Below the pieces are notes generated by a model that did no database searches, was not told where the DNA came from, and saw only the letters and a list, made by a program, of their open reading frames with translations. Positions 15,157 through 24,620 of a stretch of DNA of 64,000 nucleotides are shown here, in pieces. A program made the translations under genes and the position numbers. The stretch is from assembly GCF_000305935.1 (NCBI RefSeq), contig NC_018870.1, positions 203,942 to 267,941 on the forward strand, read 5' to 3'. The number at the start of each line of letters is the position of its first letter. The stretch's first letter is position 1. Source of the stretch: Thermacetogenium phaeum DSM 12270. Its GTDB lineage: Bacteria; Bacillota; DSM-12270; Thermacetogeniales; Thermacetogeniaceae.

Positions 15157-18100
15157 ACGTTCCTGAACTGGCGGTTCGGCGCTCTGTCACCGTCTTGATG
15201 ATCGTCATCGGGGTCCTCGTCCTGGGCTTTCTCTCCTTAAGCCGGCTCTCCCTCGACCTGCTGCCGGACATCACCTACCCGGTGGCGCTCGTAACCACCG
15301 ACTACCCCGGAGCCGGCCCGGAGGAGATCGAGAAGTCGGTCACCAGGCCGCTGGAGGAGGTCCTCTCCACCCTCAACAACGTGGACACCATCACCTCCAA
15401 CAGCCAGACAGGTTCCTCCATGGTGATCCTCCGGTTCGAGTGGGGCACCGATATGGACCAGGTCACCATCGACGTCAGGGAGAAGATCGACATGATCCGG
15501 GATTATCTCCCCGACGGCGCCGGTGACCCGATGGTCATGAAGATGGACCCGAACGTCATGCCGGTGCTCCAGATCTCCCTGAGCGGGGGGAGGGACCTGG
15601 CGGAGCTGACCCGCCTGGCGGAGGAGGAGATCAAGCCGCGGCTGGAGCGTTTGCCCGGTGCCGCCTGGGTGGTCGTTACCGGCGGGCGCACCAGGGAGGT
15701 CCAGGTGCTGGTGGACCCGGTCAAGCTGAATTCCTACGGGCTTTCCCTGTCCCAGGTTGCCCAGGCCTTGAGCGCCGAGAACGTCGGGCTCTCTGCGGGC
15801 ACAATGAAGCAGGGGAAGAAGGAGCTTCTCATTACCACCAGCGGTGAATACGAGGACCTGCTGCAGCTGGCCAACACCCCCCTGACGACCCCCGGAGGGG
15901 CGGTGGTTTATCTTAAAGACATTTCCGAGATTAAACAGGGCTATGCCGAACTCACCCAGAAGACCTCCCTCAACGGGCAGCCCGCAGTGGGGGTGCACGT
16001 TCTCAAGCAGTCGGGAGCGAACACCGTCCAGGTCTCCCGGGCGGTGCAGGAGGAGCTGACCGCCCTGCAGAAGGAGCTGCCGGGGAGGATAGAGACCGGC
16101 GTCGTCTTCGATCAGGCCGATTTTATCAGGACCTCCATCAACACCGTGGTCGAACACGCCCTCCAGGGGGCGCTCCTGGCCGTCCTGGTCATCTTCCTCT
16201 TTCTCCGCAGCTTCCGCAGCACGGTGATCATCGGGCTTTCCATCCCCATTTCCATCATCGCCACCTTCGTCATGATGTACTTCGGGGGGCTTACCCTGAA
16301 CATTCTCTCCCTGGGCGGGCTGGCCATGGGAGTGGGGATGATCGTGGACGACTCCATTGTGGTTCTGGAAGTCATTTACCGCTACCGGGAGGCGGGAGCC
16401 TCCCCCTGGGAGGCGGCCACGGCCGGGGCGCAGGAGGTGGCCATGGCCGTCACCGCCTCCACCCTCACCAACGTGATCATCTTCTTACCGGTGGTCTTCG
16501 TCCAGGGGATCGCCTCCCAGATCTTCCGGGATCTGGCCCTGACCGTCTCCTTCGCCCTGCTGGCCTCCCTCCTGGTGGCCCTGACCGTGGTTCCCGTCCT
16601 GGCCTACCGCCTGGTGCGGGTGGCCGGCGTGGAGAAGGAGCCGCGCACTCCGCTCGGGCGCCTCAGCTTCTCCCTCGGGCGGTTCTTTGAGGGTATGAAC
16701 GCCTCCTACCGCCGCCTGCTGGAATGGGCGCTCGGACACCGGAAGGCGGTGCTGGGCGGCACCGCCCTCCTCTTCGTCATCTCCCTCGGCCTGTCCCCGG
16801 TGATCGGCGCCGAGTTCTTCCCCTACGTGGATACCGGGGAAATCTCCATTAACGTGAAAATGCCCCGGGGCACCGGGCTGGAGGAGACGGGTCGCGTCGC
16901 CGGGCAGGTTGAGGAGATCTGCGGCAGCCTGCCGGAGGTTAAGACCACCTTTTCCAGCGTCGGCGCTTCTTCCGGGATGGAGTTCTTCCAGGGTGCCTCC
17001 GCCGACCGCGCCTCGATACGGGTGAAGCTCACCCCCCGCCGGGAGCGCAGCCGCAGCACCTCCGAGCTGGTCGAGGAATTGCGGGGGAGGCTGGAAGGGA
17101 TCCCCGGCGCCGAGATCGAGGTCGATGAGAGCCAGGCGGTGAGCATGGGGACCGCCCCCATCAGCATTACCCTGGAGGGGGACGACCTGGAGGTGCTGAA
17201 GGCCGAGGCCGAAAAGATCGCCGCTATCGTGGAGCAGGTTCCCGGCACCAGCAACGTCTCCACCTCCCTGGAGGAGGGCAAGCAGGAGATCGAAGTCCGG
17301 TTGAAGAGGGAAGAGGCGGCATCCTACGGTTTGGGCACAGCCCAGGTGGCCCAGGTGCTGCGCACCGCCATCTCCGGCCAGGTGGTGACCACCTACCGCG
17401 GTGAGGGGGAGGAGATCGACCTCAGGCTGCGGCTCGACCCCGGGGCGATCCAGAGCCTGGATGACCTGGGCGCCCTCACCGTCCTCACGCCCACCGGAGC
17501 ACAGGTACCTCTGCGGGAGGTGGCGGAGCTCAACTGGAAGGAGAGCCCGGTCGTCGTGAGCAGGGAGAACCAGACCCGGGCCTGCTACATCACCGCCGAC
17601 CTCCGGGGCCGGCCGCTGGGGAGCGTCATGGAGGACATCCAGAACCGCCTCAAGGGCCATCCACTCCCGGCGGGATACCGCATCACCTACGGCGGTGAGT
17701 TCCAGGAGATGACGGAGGCCTTCGGGAGCCTGGCGCTGGCCCTGGTGCTGGGGATCCTCCTGGTTTACATGGTGATGGCCTCCCAGTTTGAATCCCTCTC
17801 CCATCCCTTCGTCATCATGTTCACCATACCCCTGGCCTTCATCGGGGTGGTGGCGGCCTTCGTCTTAACGGGGAAGACCTTCAGCATCCCGGCCTTTATC
17901 GGGGTGATCATGCTGGCGGGGATCGTGGTCAAGAACGGGATCGTCCTGGTGGACTACATCAACACCCTGCGGCGCCGGGGGGTGAGCCGCCGTGAGGCGA
18001 TCCTCAGGGCCGGCCCCATCAGGCTGCGTCCGGTGCTCATGACCGCCCTCACCGCCATCTTCGGGATGGTTCCCCTGGCCCTGGGCTTTGGGGAGGGCGG

Positions 18101-18260
18101 GGAGCTGCTCTCTCCTCTGGCGGTCGGGGTCATCGGCGGGCTGACCGTGGCCACCTTCCTGACGCTGGTGGTGGTTCCGGTGATGTACACCCTGGTGGAG
18201 GACCTGGTGGAAAAACTGGTGCCGGGCACTGCTGCCAGAAGTTTTCAGCAGGCGCAGTGA
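15153..18260 (+). CDS. RND-family efflux pump (AcrB/HAE1-like)
   Basis: A 1,035-residue proton-driven pump of normal length. It has TM1 near 9-29 (VLMIVIGVLVLGFLSLSRL), a first docking/porter loop, then TM2-TM6 with GGLAMGVGMIVDDSIVVLE containing the adjacent aspartates of the proton relay, a second large loop from about 560, and TM8-TM12 with GIVVKNGIVLVDYINTLRRR. It works with the fusion protein just upstream. Gram-positive RND pumps of this AcrB type lack an outer-membrane factor and none is present. Substrate unknown (drugs, lipids or metabolites). Confidence 0.95.
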   Translation: MNVPELAVRRSVTVLMIVIGVLVLGFLSLSRLSLDLLPDITYPVALVTTDYPGAGPEEIEKSVTRPLEEVLSTLNNVDTITSNSQTGSSMVILRFEWGTDMDQVTIDVREKIDMIRDYLPDGAGDPMVMKMDPNVMPVLQISLSGGRDLAELTRLAEEEIKPRLERLPGAAWVVVTGGRTREVQVLVDPVKLNSYGLSLSQVAQALSAENVGLSAGTMKQGKKELLITTSGEYEDLLQLANTPLTTPGGAVVYLKDISEIKQGYAELTQKTSLNGQPAVGVHVLKQSGANTVQVSRAVQEELTALQKELPGRIETGVVFDQADFIRTSINTVVEHALQGALLAVLVIFLFLRSFRSTVIIGLSIPISIIATFVMMYFGGLTLNILSLGGLAMGVGMIVDDSIVVLEVIYRYREAGASPWEAATAGAQEVAMAVTASTLTNVIIFLPVVFVQGIASQIFRDLALTVSFALLASLLVALTVVPVLAYRLVRVAGVEKEPRTPLGRLSFSLGRFFEGMNASYRRLLEWALGHRKAVLGGTALLFVISLGLSPVIGAEFFPYVDTGEISINVKMPRGTGLEETGRVAGQVEEICGSLPEVKTTFSSVGASSGMEFFQGASADRASIRVKLTPRRERSRSTSELVEELRGRLEGIPGAEIEVDESQAVSMGTAPISITLEGDDLEVLKAEAEKIAAIVEQVPGTSNVSTSLEEGKQEIEVRLKREEAASYGLGTAQVAQVLRTAISGQVVTTYRGEGEEIDLRLRLDPGAIQSLDDLGALTVLTPTGAQVPLREVAELNWKESPVVVSRENQTRACYITADLRGRPLGSVMEDIQNRLKGHPLPAGYRITYGGEFQEMTEAFGSLALALVLGILLVYMVMASQFESLSHPFVIMFTIPLAFIGVVAAFVLTGKTFSIPAFIGVIMLAGIVVKNGIVLVDYINTLRRRGVSRREAILRAGPIRLRPVLMTALTAIFGMVPLALGFGEGGELLSPLAVGVIGGLTVATFLTLVVVPVMYTLVEDLVEKLVPGTAARSFQQAQ

Positions 18261-18581
18261 GGCCGGGCCGGCGGCGGCCGGTACCCGACCGCTGTTTTGT
18301 GCCGCCTGCTCGATAGAAAAGTCCGGGGGCACCGTCTCCGGGATGTCGGCGCTTTGAGAGATATTCAAGATGCGTTGAGGCCGGTAATAAAGCCGGCAGC
18401 CGGTATTTTCTCATTCACCGGCGTCCCTTCCGGTATTTATAAGAAAAGGCCGCGGCTGTACGGAGCGGGAGCAAACCGCTGCGGGGATCGTTCCTGACGG
18501 GCCTGCGGCCTTGCCCGGCCATTTGGCCGGGCTTGGGAGGAGTCGGTTTTCCTGACGCCGGTTAAAGGGGGCTTGTCTGCT
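18261..18581 (+). other. Intergenic region between pump and TetR regulator
   Basis: No gene seen. It contains a perfect hairpin, GCCCGGCC-ATTT-GGCCGGGC (18513-18532), without a T run, and several shorter GC-rich inverted repeats built on CCGGC. The hairpin could be a transcript-stabilising structure or an operator. The gap suggests that the regulator may have its own promoter, but no convincing -35/-10 pair is visible. Confidence 0.4.
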
Positions 18582-19202
18582 GTGGCTCAGAAAAGGCGCG
18601 GATCCATACTGGAAGCGGCGGCGGCCGTCTTTTCCGAGAAGGGGTTTCACGCCGCCACCATGGAGGAGATTGCCGCCCGGGTGGGGATCGGCAAGAGCAC
18701 CCTCTACGAGTACTTCGAAAGCAAGGAGGACCTCTTCCGGGAGGTGTTGCGCCAGGGGATGGAGAACTACCTGGCGGCCATGCGCGGGCGGCTCAAGCGG
18801 CCCTGCACGGTGCGGGACGTCCTCACCGCCGTTGCCGCCGCCCACTTTAATTTCATCATGGAGCACCGCCACCTGGCGCGCATCTTCTCCGACGAGGTCC
18901 GGCTGCCGCTGCCCCAAATGCGGGAGTGGCTGCGGCAGCTGCGGGAGCGCAAGCTGGCCATGGTCGCCGGGCTGATCGAGCGGGGCGTTAATGAGGGGGA
19001 GTTTCGCCCGGTGGACGCCCGGCTCGCTGCGGAGGTGTTTCTGGGCGCTCTGGGGGCGCTCTGCCTGCCGCTGCTCTGCGGCTCCGATGAAGTCGGCGCA
19101 GAGGACGGCGGCGACGACCCTGACCGGCTACAGGAGCGTTTGATCCGCGGCCTGGAGATCCTCTTCGAGGGCCTGCTTAAGAGCCGGAGCGTTCCTGTTT
19201 AA
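18582..19202 (+). CDS. TetR/AcrR-family regulator of the efflux operon
   Basis: A 206-residue TetR-type repressor. The N-terminal helix-turn-helix is complete: RGSILEAAAAVFSEKGFHAA, then TMEEIAARVGIGKSTLYEYF. The rest is helical ligand-binding domain. GTG at 18582 has AAAGGGGG 10 bases upstream; TTG at 18573 would sit directly on that site. Encoded downstream of the pump in the same direction, it probably represses the operon at the dyad at 13508-13523. The inducer is unknown. A terminator follows. Confidence 0.88.
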   Translation: MAQKRRGSILEAAAAVFSEKGFHAATMEEIAARVGIGKSTLYEYFESKEDLFREVLRQGMENYLAAMRGRLKRPCTVRDVLTAVAAAHFNFIMEHRHLARIFSDEVRLPLPQMREWLRQLRERKLAMVAGLIERGVNEGEFRPVDARLAAEVFLGALGALCLPLLCGSDEVGAEDGGDDPDRLQERLIRGLEILFEGLLKSRSVPV

Positions 19203-19263
19203 CATTTTATGGCATTTGATGCCGGACTCATGCAGGAATTGATGTTCCGGTGTAGAAAGATAT

Positions 19264-19289
19264 AGGAGCCAGGAGCAGCTCCTTTTTTA
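19264..19289 (+). terminator. Terminator after the TetR gene
   Basis: AGGAGC/GCTCCT stem with an 8-base loop followed by TTTTTTAT. It closes the efflux operon about 60 bases past the TetR stop. Confidence 0.7.
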
Positions 19290-19290
19290 T

Positions 19291-19319
19291 TTGCTGCGGG
19301 AGCCCCCTGGAGCTATAAT
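19291..19319 (+). promoter_or_regulatory. Promoter of csaB
   Basis: TTGCTG (19291-19296), 17-base spacer, TATAAT (19314-19319), immediately after the terminator and about 130 bases before the csaB start. Confidence 0.65.
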
Positions 19320-19449
19320 GGGAGGGCAGGCACCCTGCTTTTGCGGCGAGAGCGGTCCTCTGAAAGTGGGCAGAAGCGGCGAAGGTTGAATTACGCCGGA
19401 TGGAGGCGGCTGCCTTTGCCGGCATCGATTATGGCGGGAAGGTGAAATC

Positions 19450-21021
19450 ATGCTGCGGGTGGCGGTATCGGGCTACTACGGGTTCAACAACACCGGGGAT
19501 GAGGCGATCCTGGCGGCGCTGATCACCACCCTGCGCGCCCTGGCCCCCGGTGTGGACATCACCGTTTTTTCCCACTGCCCGCGGGAAACCCGCCGGCTCT
19601 TCGGGGTGCGGGCGGTGAACAGGTGGAACCCCCTGGGAGTCGCCTTTTCCCTGCTGCGCAGCGACCTCCTGCTCAGCGGTGGGGGCGGCCTGCTCCAGGA
19701 CGTGACCGGGGTGCGGAGCCTCTGCTACTACCTGGCGGTTGTCGCCCTGGCCAAGATTCTCGGCAAGCCGGTCATCTACTACGCCCAGGGGGTGGGGCCG
19801 ATCCGGACGCGCTTCGGGCGCTGGCTGACCCGCATCATCTCCAACCGGGTGGATCTCATCACCGTGCGCGACCAGGCCTCCCGGGACGACTTCCTGCAGA
19901 TGGGGGTCAACCGGCCGCCCGTCGTCGTTACCGCCGACCCGGTGCTGGCGGTGAGCCCTGCCCACTTCGGACCGGAAGCGGGAGCCGCCGTGCTGGACAG
20001 GGCGAGGGGAGAGGCCGGGGAGGAAGCAGAAGGCGGCGAACCGCCCCGGGGTGTGAGACCGCCCGGGAAGGCCGCAGCACCTGGAGTAGGAGCGGAGAAG
20101 GCCTCCCTTCGGGAAACGCCCGAGAAACCGTCCCTGGAAAGGGAGGCGGCGGCCGGAGCCGGACCGGGGCAGACGGGCTCCGGGGAGACCCCTGCTGGAG
20201 GAGGGGAAGGCGTCGCCGGCGGCGAGGGGTGCACCCCTTCCGGCGGGAATCCTTTCGGCGGGTGTGCGGCAGCGTCCGGACAGGCCGGGCGGCGGCCGGA
20301 TCCCAGGCGAGAGCCCTCCGGGAACGGCTCCGGGGGTGCGGCCGAAGGAAAGGCGGCTGCAGGCGCCGGGCAGCCCGCAGGGAGGGTGCGCCCCGCCGGG
20401 GAGAAGAAGCGGCGCCTATTGGGGATCGCCGTCAGGGACTGGAAGGACTGCTACGAGTATAAGCGGGCGATCGCTGCGGCGGCCGACCGGCTGGTTCGCG
20501 AGGGTTGGGAGGTCGTTTTCATCCCCTTCCACTTCCCCCGCGACCTGCAGTCCTGCCGGGAGACCAGCTGGCTGATGCAGGAGCCGAACCTCTTGATCCG
20601 CTTCAAGCTCTCCGTGGAGGAGCTCTTCAGCCTGCTGGGGCAGCTGGACCTGGTATTGGGGATGCGCCCGCACGCTCTGGTCATGGCTTCGGTGATGAGG
20701 ACGCCCTGCGTGGGGATCACCTACGACCCCAAGGTGGCCAGATTTCTGGAGATGACCGGGCAGCCGGTGGCGGGGACGGTGGAAGACCTGGACGGGGAGA
20801 GGCTCTACGAAGAGATCGTCCGGGCCTGGGAGAGGAGGCAGGAGATAGCCGCCCACCTGGAGCAGGTGCTCGTCCCGCTGCGGCAGCGGGCCTGGGAGAC
20901 GGCGGCGCTGGCCATGAGCGTCTTTTACTCCCGCTACCCGCACCGCAGGGGTGAGACCGGGAGGAACGGCCGCTCCCAGGGTGCCGCCGAGCGCCCGTCC
21001 AAAGGCGGCAGGAACCGCTAG
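19450..21021 (+). CDS. csaB: Polysaccharide pyruvyl transferase CsaB with large insertion
   Basis: A 523-residue CsaB-type enzyme, which adds pyruvate ketals to secondary cell-wall polysaccharide so that SLH domains can bind. The N-terminal part (SGYYGFNNTGDEAILAALI, GGGGLLQD, YYAQGVGPIRT) and C-terminal part (GIAVRDWKD, LVLGMRPHALVMASV, GITYDPKV) match the family. Between them, residues about 185-318 (about 20000-20400) are a low-complexity Gly/Ala/Pro/Arg/Glu-rich insertion without stops. Usual length is about 370, so the insertion accounts for the excess. ATG with GGAAGGTG upstream and its own promoter. An SLH protein is encoded at 59340-61019. Confidence 0.88.
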   Translation: MLRVAVSGYYGFNNTGDEAILAALITTLRALAPGVDITVFSHCPRETRRLFGVRAVNRWNPLGVAFSLLRSDLLLSGGGGLLQDVTGVRSLCYYLAVVALAKILGKPVIYYAQGVGPIRTRFGRWLTRIISNRVDLITVRDQASRDDFLQMGVNRPPVVVTADPVLAVSPAHFGPEAGAAVLDRARGEAGEEAEGGEPPRGVRPPGKAAAPGVGAEKASLRETPEKPSLEREAAAGAGPGQTGSGETPAGGGEGVAGGEGCTPSGGNPFGGCAAASGQAGRRPDPRREPSGNGSGGAAEGKAAAGAGQPAGRVRPAGEKKRRLLGIAVRDWKDCYEYKRAIAAAADRLVREGWEVVFIPFHFPRDLQSCRETSWLMQEPNLLIRFKLSVEELFSLLGQLDLVLGMRPHALVMASVMRTPCVGITYDPKVARFLEMTGQPVAGTVEDLDGERLYEEIVRAWERRQEIAAHLEQVLVPLRQRAWETAALAMSVFYSRYPHRRGETGRNGRSQGAAERPSKGGRNR

Positions 21022-21045
21022 CGGCGGCCAAAGCCGTTATCGGTT

Positions 21046-22533
21046 TTACCCGTCAGGCACCCTTTCCGGCAGCTGGGTGGTGGCTCCGAGGATCGCCCAG
21101 AAGAGGGTCTGCATCATCGGCACCTCGAAGACGTTTTCCACCCCGTTGTGGACGAGGACTCCTACCAGCCCGGCGGCGATGCCGCAGGCCAGGGCGCGCT
21201 TTTCGGGATCTGATGAGACGTCCCTGATGACGCCCGCCAGCATGCGGAGCGCCCGCAGGAGCACCCAGAGGAAGACGATGAGGCCGGTGAAGCCGGTCTC
21301 CGCCGCCAGCTTGAGGTAGTAGTTGTCGACGTAAAAGGTGCCCGGCATCCGGAAGCGGTCTGCGGTGGCACCTCCGAAGCGCCCCAGGCCGACTCCCGTC
21401 ACCGGGTGTTTGATGAGGCGGTCGGCGGCGAGCTCCCACCGGGCGAGCCGCCCGCCCCGGGCGGAGCTCTCCAGGTACCGGCTGCTGAAGGTGTACTGAA
21501 GGCGGCCGGCCACCGACGGGGAGACCACCGGGAGCAGGATTGCCCCGGCCAGGATGAGGGCGAGCACACGCTTATCCTGGAGCAGCCCGTAGAGGAGGGC
21601 GGCCGCCAGGAAGGCGAGCCAGGCACCCCGGGAAAAGGTGACGACCAGGCAGCCCAGCATGGTCAGGAGCGCCGCCCCGAGCAGGAAGCGCAGGCGGCGC
21701 GAATTGCAGGATCTGAAGAGAGCTGCTGCCGGTGGGATGACGAGAACCAGGTAGCAGCCCAGGATGTTGGGGCTGCCGATGATGGAATACGCCCGCGTCC
21801 TCACCCCGGCTTCGGCCTGGTCGACCCAGGAGGCGGGCATGGGGGCTCCGGTGACGTACTGGAAGATGCCGTAAAGGGCGACCGGGAAGGCGGCGGCGAC
21901 CAGGCTCAGGACGAAGATGCGCTGCTTCCGGAAGTTGAGGGAGATGTTCGCCGCCACGTAGTACCAGAGGAGGTACTCGAAGGTTACCCGGAACCCGTCT
22001 AACGCCACGGCCGGTTCCGGGGAGCGGAAGAGGTAGAGGGCGACCCCGGTGCCGAAAAAGAGCAGCAGCGGGAGGTCCAGGGGTGTGAAGTGGAACTTCT
22101 CTCCGCGGTTGACCGCGATTCTGGCCAGGACCAGAAGGAGCCCCAGCAGGAACAGAAGCTCTTTCCAGATGCCGGCGCTGCCCACCAGGGCGGGGTGGCT
22201 GCGCAGATAGTAGTCGATGATGGGGTAGGCGGCGACCAGCACCAGGACGAGATGGGACATCCCTGCCGCCGCTTCCAGCAGGCGGGAGGTGATGCTTCCC
22301 TTGAGGCGCTCCCCGAACGCCTGGAGCAGAACCGTCAGCGCCTCTAAGGGAGCGGCGACCACCCTGGAGAGGGCGGTCTGCCGGAGACGGGCGTTCTCTG
22401 CCCGGTAGCCCGGCCCCAGCAGGAAGCCGTAGAGGGCGCTGGTCCGCCAGAGCCCGGCCAGGGCGCTGAAGAAAGCCAGGAGGGCGCTCTGCTTCCAGAT
22501 CCTTTTCAAGTCTTGGATTGCCGGTGGGTTCAC
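21046..22533 (-). CDS. O-antigen ligase/Wzy-like polymerase
   Basis: About 495 residues with ten or more membrane segments and the Wzy_C/O-antigen ligase signature: TRAYSIIGSPNILGCYLVL before a large loop, FSRGAWLAFLAA, and the late HPVTGVGLGRFGG followed by YVDNYYLKLAAETGF. Such proteins join or polymerise lipid-linked glycans at the outer face of the membrane. GTG at 22533 follows AGGAGG with 9-base spacing. The gene converges with csaB and is divergent from a GT4 glycosyltransferase, in a clear surface-polysaccharide neighbourhood. Two further ligase-like proteins at 28538 and 61470 carry TPR tails that this one lacks. Confidence 0.85.
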   Translation of the reverse strand: MNPPAIQDLKRIWKQSALLAFFSALAGLWRTSALYGFLLGPGYRAENARLRQTALSRVVAAPLEALTVLLQAFGERLKGSITSRLLEAAAGMSHLVLVLVAAYPIIDYYLRSHPALVGSAGIWKELLFLLGLLLVLARIAVNRGEKFHFTPLDLPLLLFFGTGVALYLFRSPEPAVALDGFRVTFEYLLWYYVAANISLNFRKQRIFVLSLVAAAFPVALYGIFQYVTGAPMPASWVDQAEAGVRTRAYSIIGSPNILGCYLVLVIPPAAALFRSCNSRRLRFLLGAALLTMLGCLVVTFSRGAWLAFLAAALLYGLLQDKRVLALILAGAILLPVVSPSVAGRLQYTFSSRYLESSARGGRLARWELAADRLIKHPVTGVGLGRFGGATADRFRMPGTFYVDNYYLKLAAETGFTGLIVFLWVLLRALRMLAGVIRDVSSDPEKRALACGIAAGLVGVLVHNGVENVFEVPMMQTLFWAILGATTQLPERVPDG

Positions 22534-22740
22534 GGTGCGTGTCCTCCTTTTCGGTCGCCGGTGGGCGTTTCGAACAGCCCCCGGCGTCGTCAAGGGCGTT
22601 TATCTTTTTTTGAAAAGCCCGTTTTGATTTTCGCGCTTCCATTTTCTTTGCGGCGAAGCAGCTTCTTCCAGCAATCAGAATGCCGGCCGGCTTGAGGTTG
22701 ATTGAGCCTTGCGGCCGGCATTTGGGAGACGGTGGTTTAG

Positions 22741-23880
22741 GTGAATGAACAGGCAAGGCTGAGCGTTGTCCACATCATCGGCGGCGGAGAGTTCGGGGGA
22801 GCCGAGCAGCACGTCCTGCGCCTTACGGAGCGTTTGGGGAGAAACGGCTGTGATCCCCACGTCGTCTGCCTTTTCCGGGAGCCCTTTTACCGGATGCTCC
22901 GGGAGGCCGGGATTCCCGCCGCCGTCGTGCCCATGCGGCACCGGCTCGACTGGGGTGCCTGTCTGCGCCTGGCGTCCCTGCTCCGGGAGCTGCGCCCGCA
23001 GATCGTCCACACCCACGGCGTGCGGAGCAACCTCATCGGGCGCCTGGCGGCGCGCCTTGCCGCCGTCCCGGTGGTCGTGACCACCGTTCACAGCGTTCTC
23101 CCCCAGGATTACCCGTCCCCGGTGAGCCGCCTCCTCAACGGCTTCACCGAACGGGTGACGTCACCGCTGACCACGCACTTCATCGCCGTCTCCGGCTTCA
23201 TCGGGGACTACCTCGCGGCGGCCGGGATTCCCCGGGAGAAGATCACCGTCATCTACAACGGGATCGACCCCGCCCTCTGGGAGAGTTGGGCTTGCGACGG
23301 CTCCTTCCGCACCCGCTTCGGGATCCCCCCCGAAGCCCCCCTCTTCGGGATCGTTGCCCGGCTGCACCCCGTCAAGGGCCACCGCTACTTCCTGGAGGCC
23401 GCCAGGGAGGTGGCCGGGAGGTTCCCCGACGCCCGCTTCGTCATCGTCGGAAGCGGCTTCTACTGGCGGGAGGTGGATTCCCTGATCAGAGAGTACGGCC
23501 TGGCCGACCGCTGCATCCGCACCGGCTTTCTGACGGATGCCGGCCCCGCCTACGCCGCCCTCGACTGCCTGGTGATCAGCTCTCTTTCCGAGGGCTTCGG
23601 CCTCACCGCCCTGGAGGCGGCCGCTTTGGGTAAGCCGGTCATCGCCACCAGGGTCGGGGCGCTGCCGGAGATCATCGAAGACGGGGTGACCGGCCTGCTG
23701 GTGCCGCCTGCCGATCCCGGGGCGCTGGCCCGGGCGATGCTGCGCCTCCTCGAGGATCCCGCCGAGGGGCGCCGCCTCGGCGCTGCAGCCCGAGAGGTGC
23801 TGCTGGAGAGGTTCAGCTTAGACCGGACGGTCGCCCAGACCGCAGGCCTCTACCGGTCGCTCCTCGAGGGCCGGGGGTAA
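22741..23880 (+). CDS. GT4-family glycosyltransferase
   Basis: A 379-residue GT-B glycosyltransferase of family 4. The N-terminal acceptor domain starts LSVVHIIGGGEFGGAEQHVL (glycine-rich loop). The C-terminal nucleotide-sugar domain contains IVARLHPVKGHRYFLEAA, and the EX7E motif lies in SEGFGLTALEAAALGKPVIA. GTG start at 22741. It probably builds the surface polysaccharide made by the surrounding genes. Cytoplasmic or membrane-peripheral. Donor sugar unknown. Confidence 0.9.
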   Translation: MNEQARLSVVHIIGGGEFGGAEQHVLRLTERLGRNGCDPHVVCLFREPFYRMLREAGIPAAVVPMRHRLDWGACLRLASLLRELRPQIVHTHGVRSNLIGRLAARLAAVPVVVTTVHSVLPQDYPSPVSRLLNGFTERVTSPLTTHFIAVSGFIGDYLAAAGIPREKITVIYNGIDPALWESWACDGSFRTRFGIPPEAPLFGIVARLHPVKGHRYFLEAAREVAGRFPDARFVIVGSGFYWREVDSLIREYGLADRCIRTGFLTDAGPAYAALDCLVISSLSEGFGLTALEAAALGKPVIATRVGALPEIIEDGVTGLLVPPADPGALARAMLRLLEDPAEGRRLGAAAREVLLERFSLDRTVAQTAGLYRSLLEGRG

Positions 23881-23934
23881 GATCCCCCGACCGCGCGCTT
23901 TTGCAGACCGGCGCTTGCCTTCTGGGGCTGCCCC

Positions 23935-24423
23935 TTAATCCTCGTGGATGTCTATCTTGAGTACCTGCGCTTTCAGCTGCACCGTCTGCGTCTTCAGGTA
24001 GAAGTCGTCCTTCCCGACCCGGACCTCCTGTCCGGCCACCCGCAGGTCGGGCTCCCCGAGGGCGACCCTGCCCCTGATGGTGGCGTAGAGGTCCATGTTA
24101 AAGGGGTCCCTCGTCAGCAGCCGGGTGCCGTCGGCCTTGGTGGTGGCGATCAGGGCCGGCTCCACCCGGACGTCGATGATGCGGGCGTCGGTGAAGCTGC
24201 CGTTGGCCACCAGCCTGTCCCCCACCTTGACGGCCTTCGCCGTTTCCGGATGGATGAAGGCCGCCTCCACGAGAACGTCGGCAGTGGCGTATTCCTGCGC
24301 CTGCCCGGCCGGGTGCACCTTCAGGTAGATGCCCGCGGCGACGGCGAGCACCAGAACCAGCGCCAACAGGTCGATGGGGTTGATCAGCCCGAACAACTTC
24401 CCTCTGTCGTCGATGACCCGCAC
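23935..24423 (-). CDS. DUF4330 membrane-anchored protein
   Basis: A 162-residue protein opening with DDRGKLFGLINPIDLLALVL, the DUF4330 signature, with one N-terminal membrane segment (about 17-36) and a soluble outer domain. Function unknown; I recall the family beside polysaccharide and O-antigen ligase genes, and here it is divergent from a WecA-type gene. GTG at 24423 with AGGAGGAATC upstream. Confidence 0.75.
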   Translation of the reverse strand: MRVIDDRGKLFGLINPIDLLALVLVLAVAAGIYLKVHPAGQAQEYATADVLVEAAFIHPETAKAVKVGDRLVANGSFTDARIIDVRVEPALIATTKADGTRLLTRDPFNMDLYATIRGRVALGEPDLRVAGQEVRVGKDDFYLKTQTVQLKAQVLKIDIHED

Positions 24424-24620
24424 TGCGATTCCTCCTTACGTTGAGGCACGGCCTCTCTCTGCTCCTCTTATCTTAGCGAAATTTCTCCGAAACTTAAAGA
24501 GGATCTTTCGGAAAGACGGCGAACTTAAGAAGTTATAGGCTCATATGAAAATCTTGCCGGTGCTTTGGTTATCATTTATCATGTATATTGTGATTACCGA
24601 TTGCGGGAGATGGAGAAACC

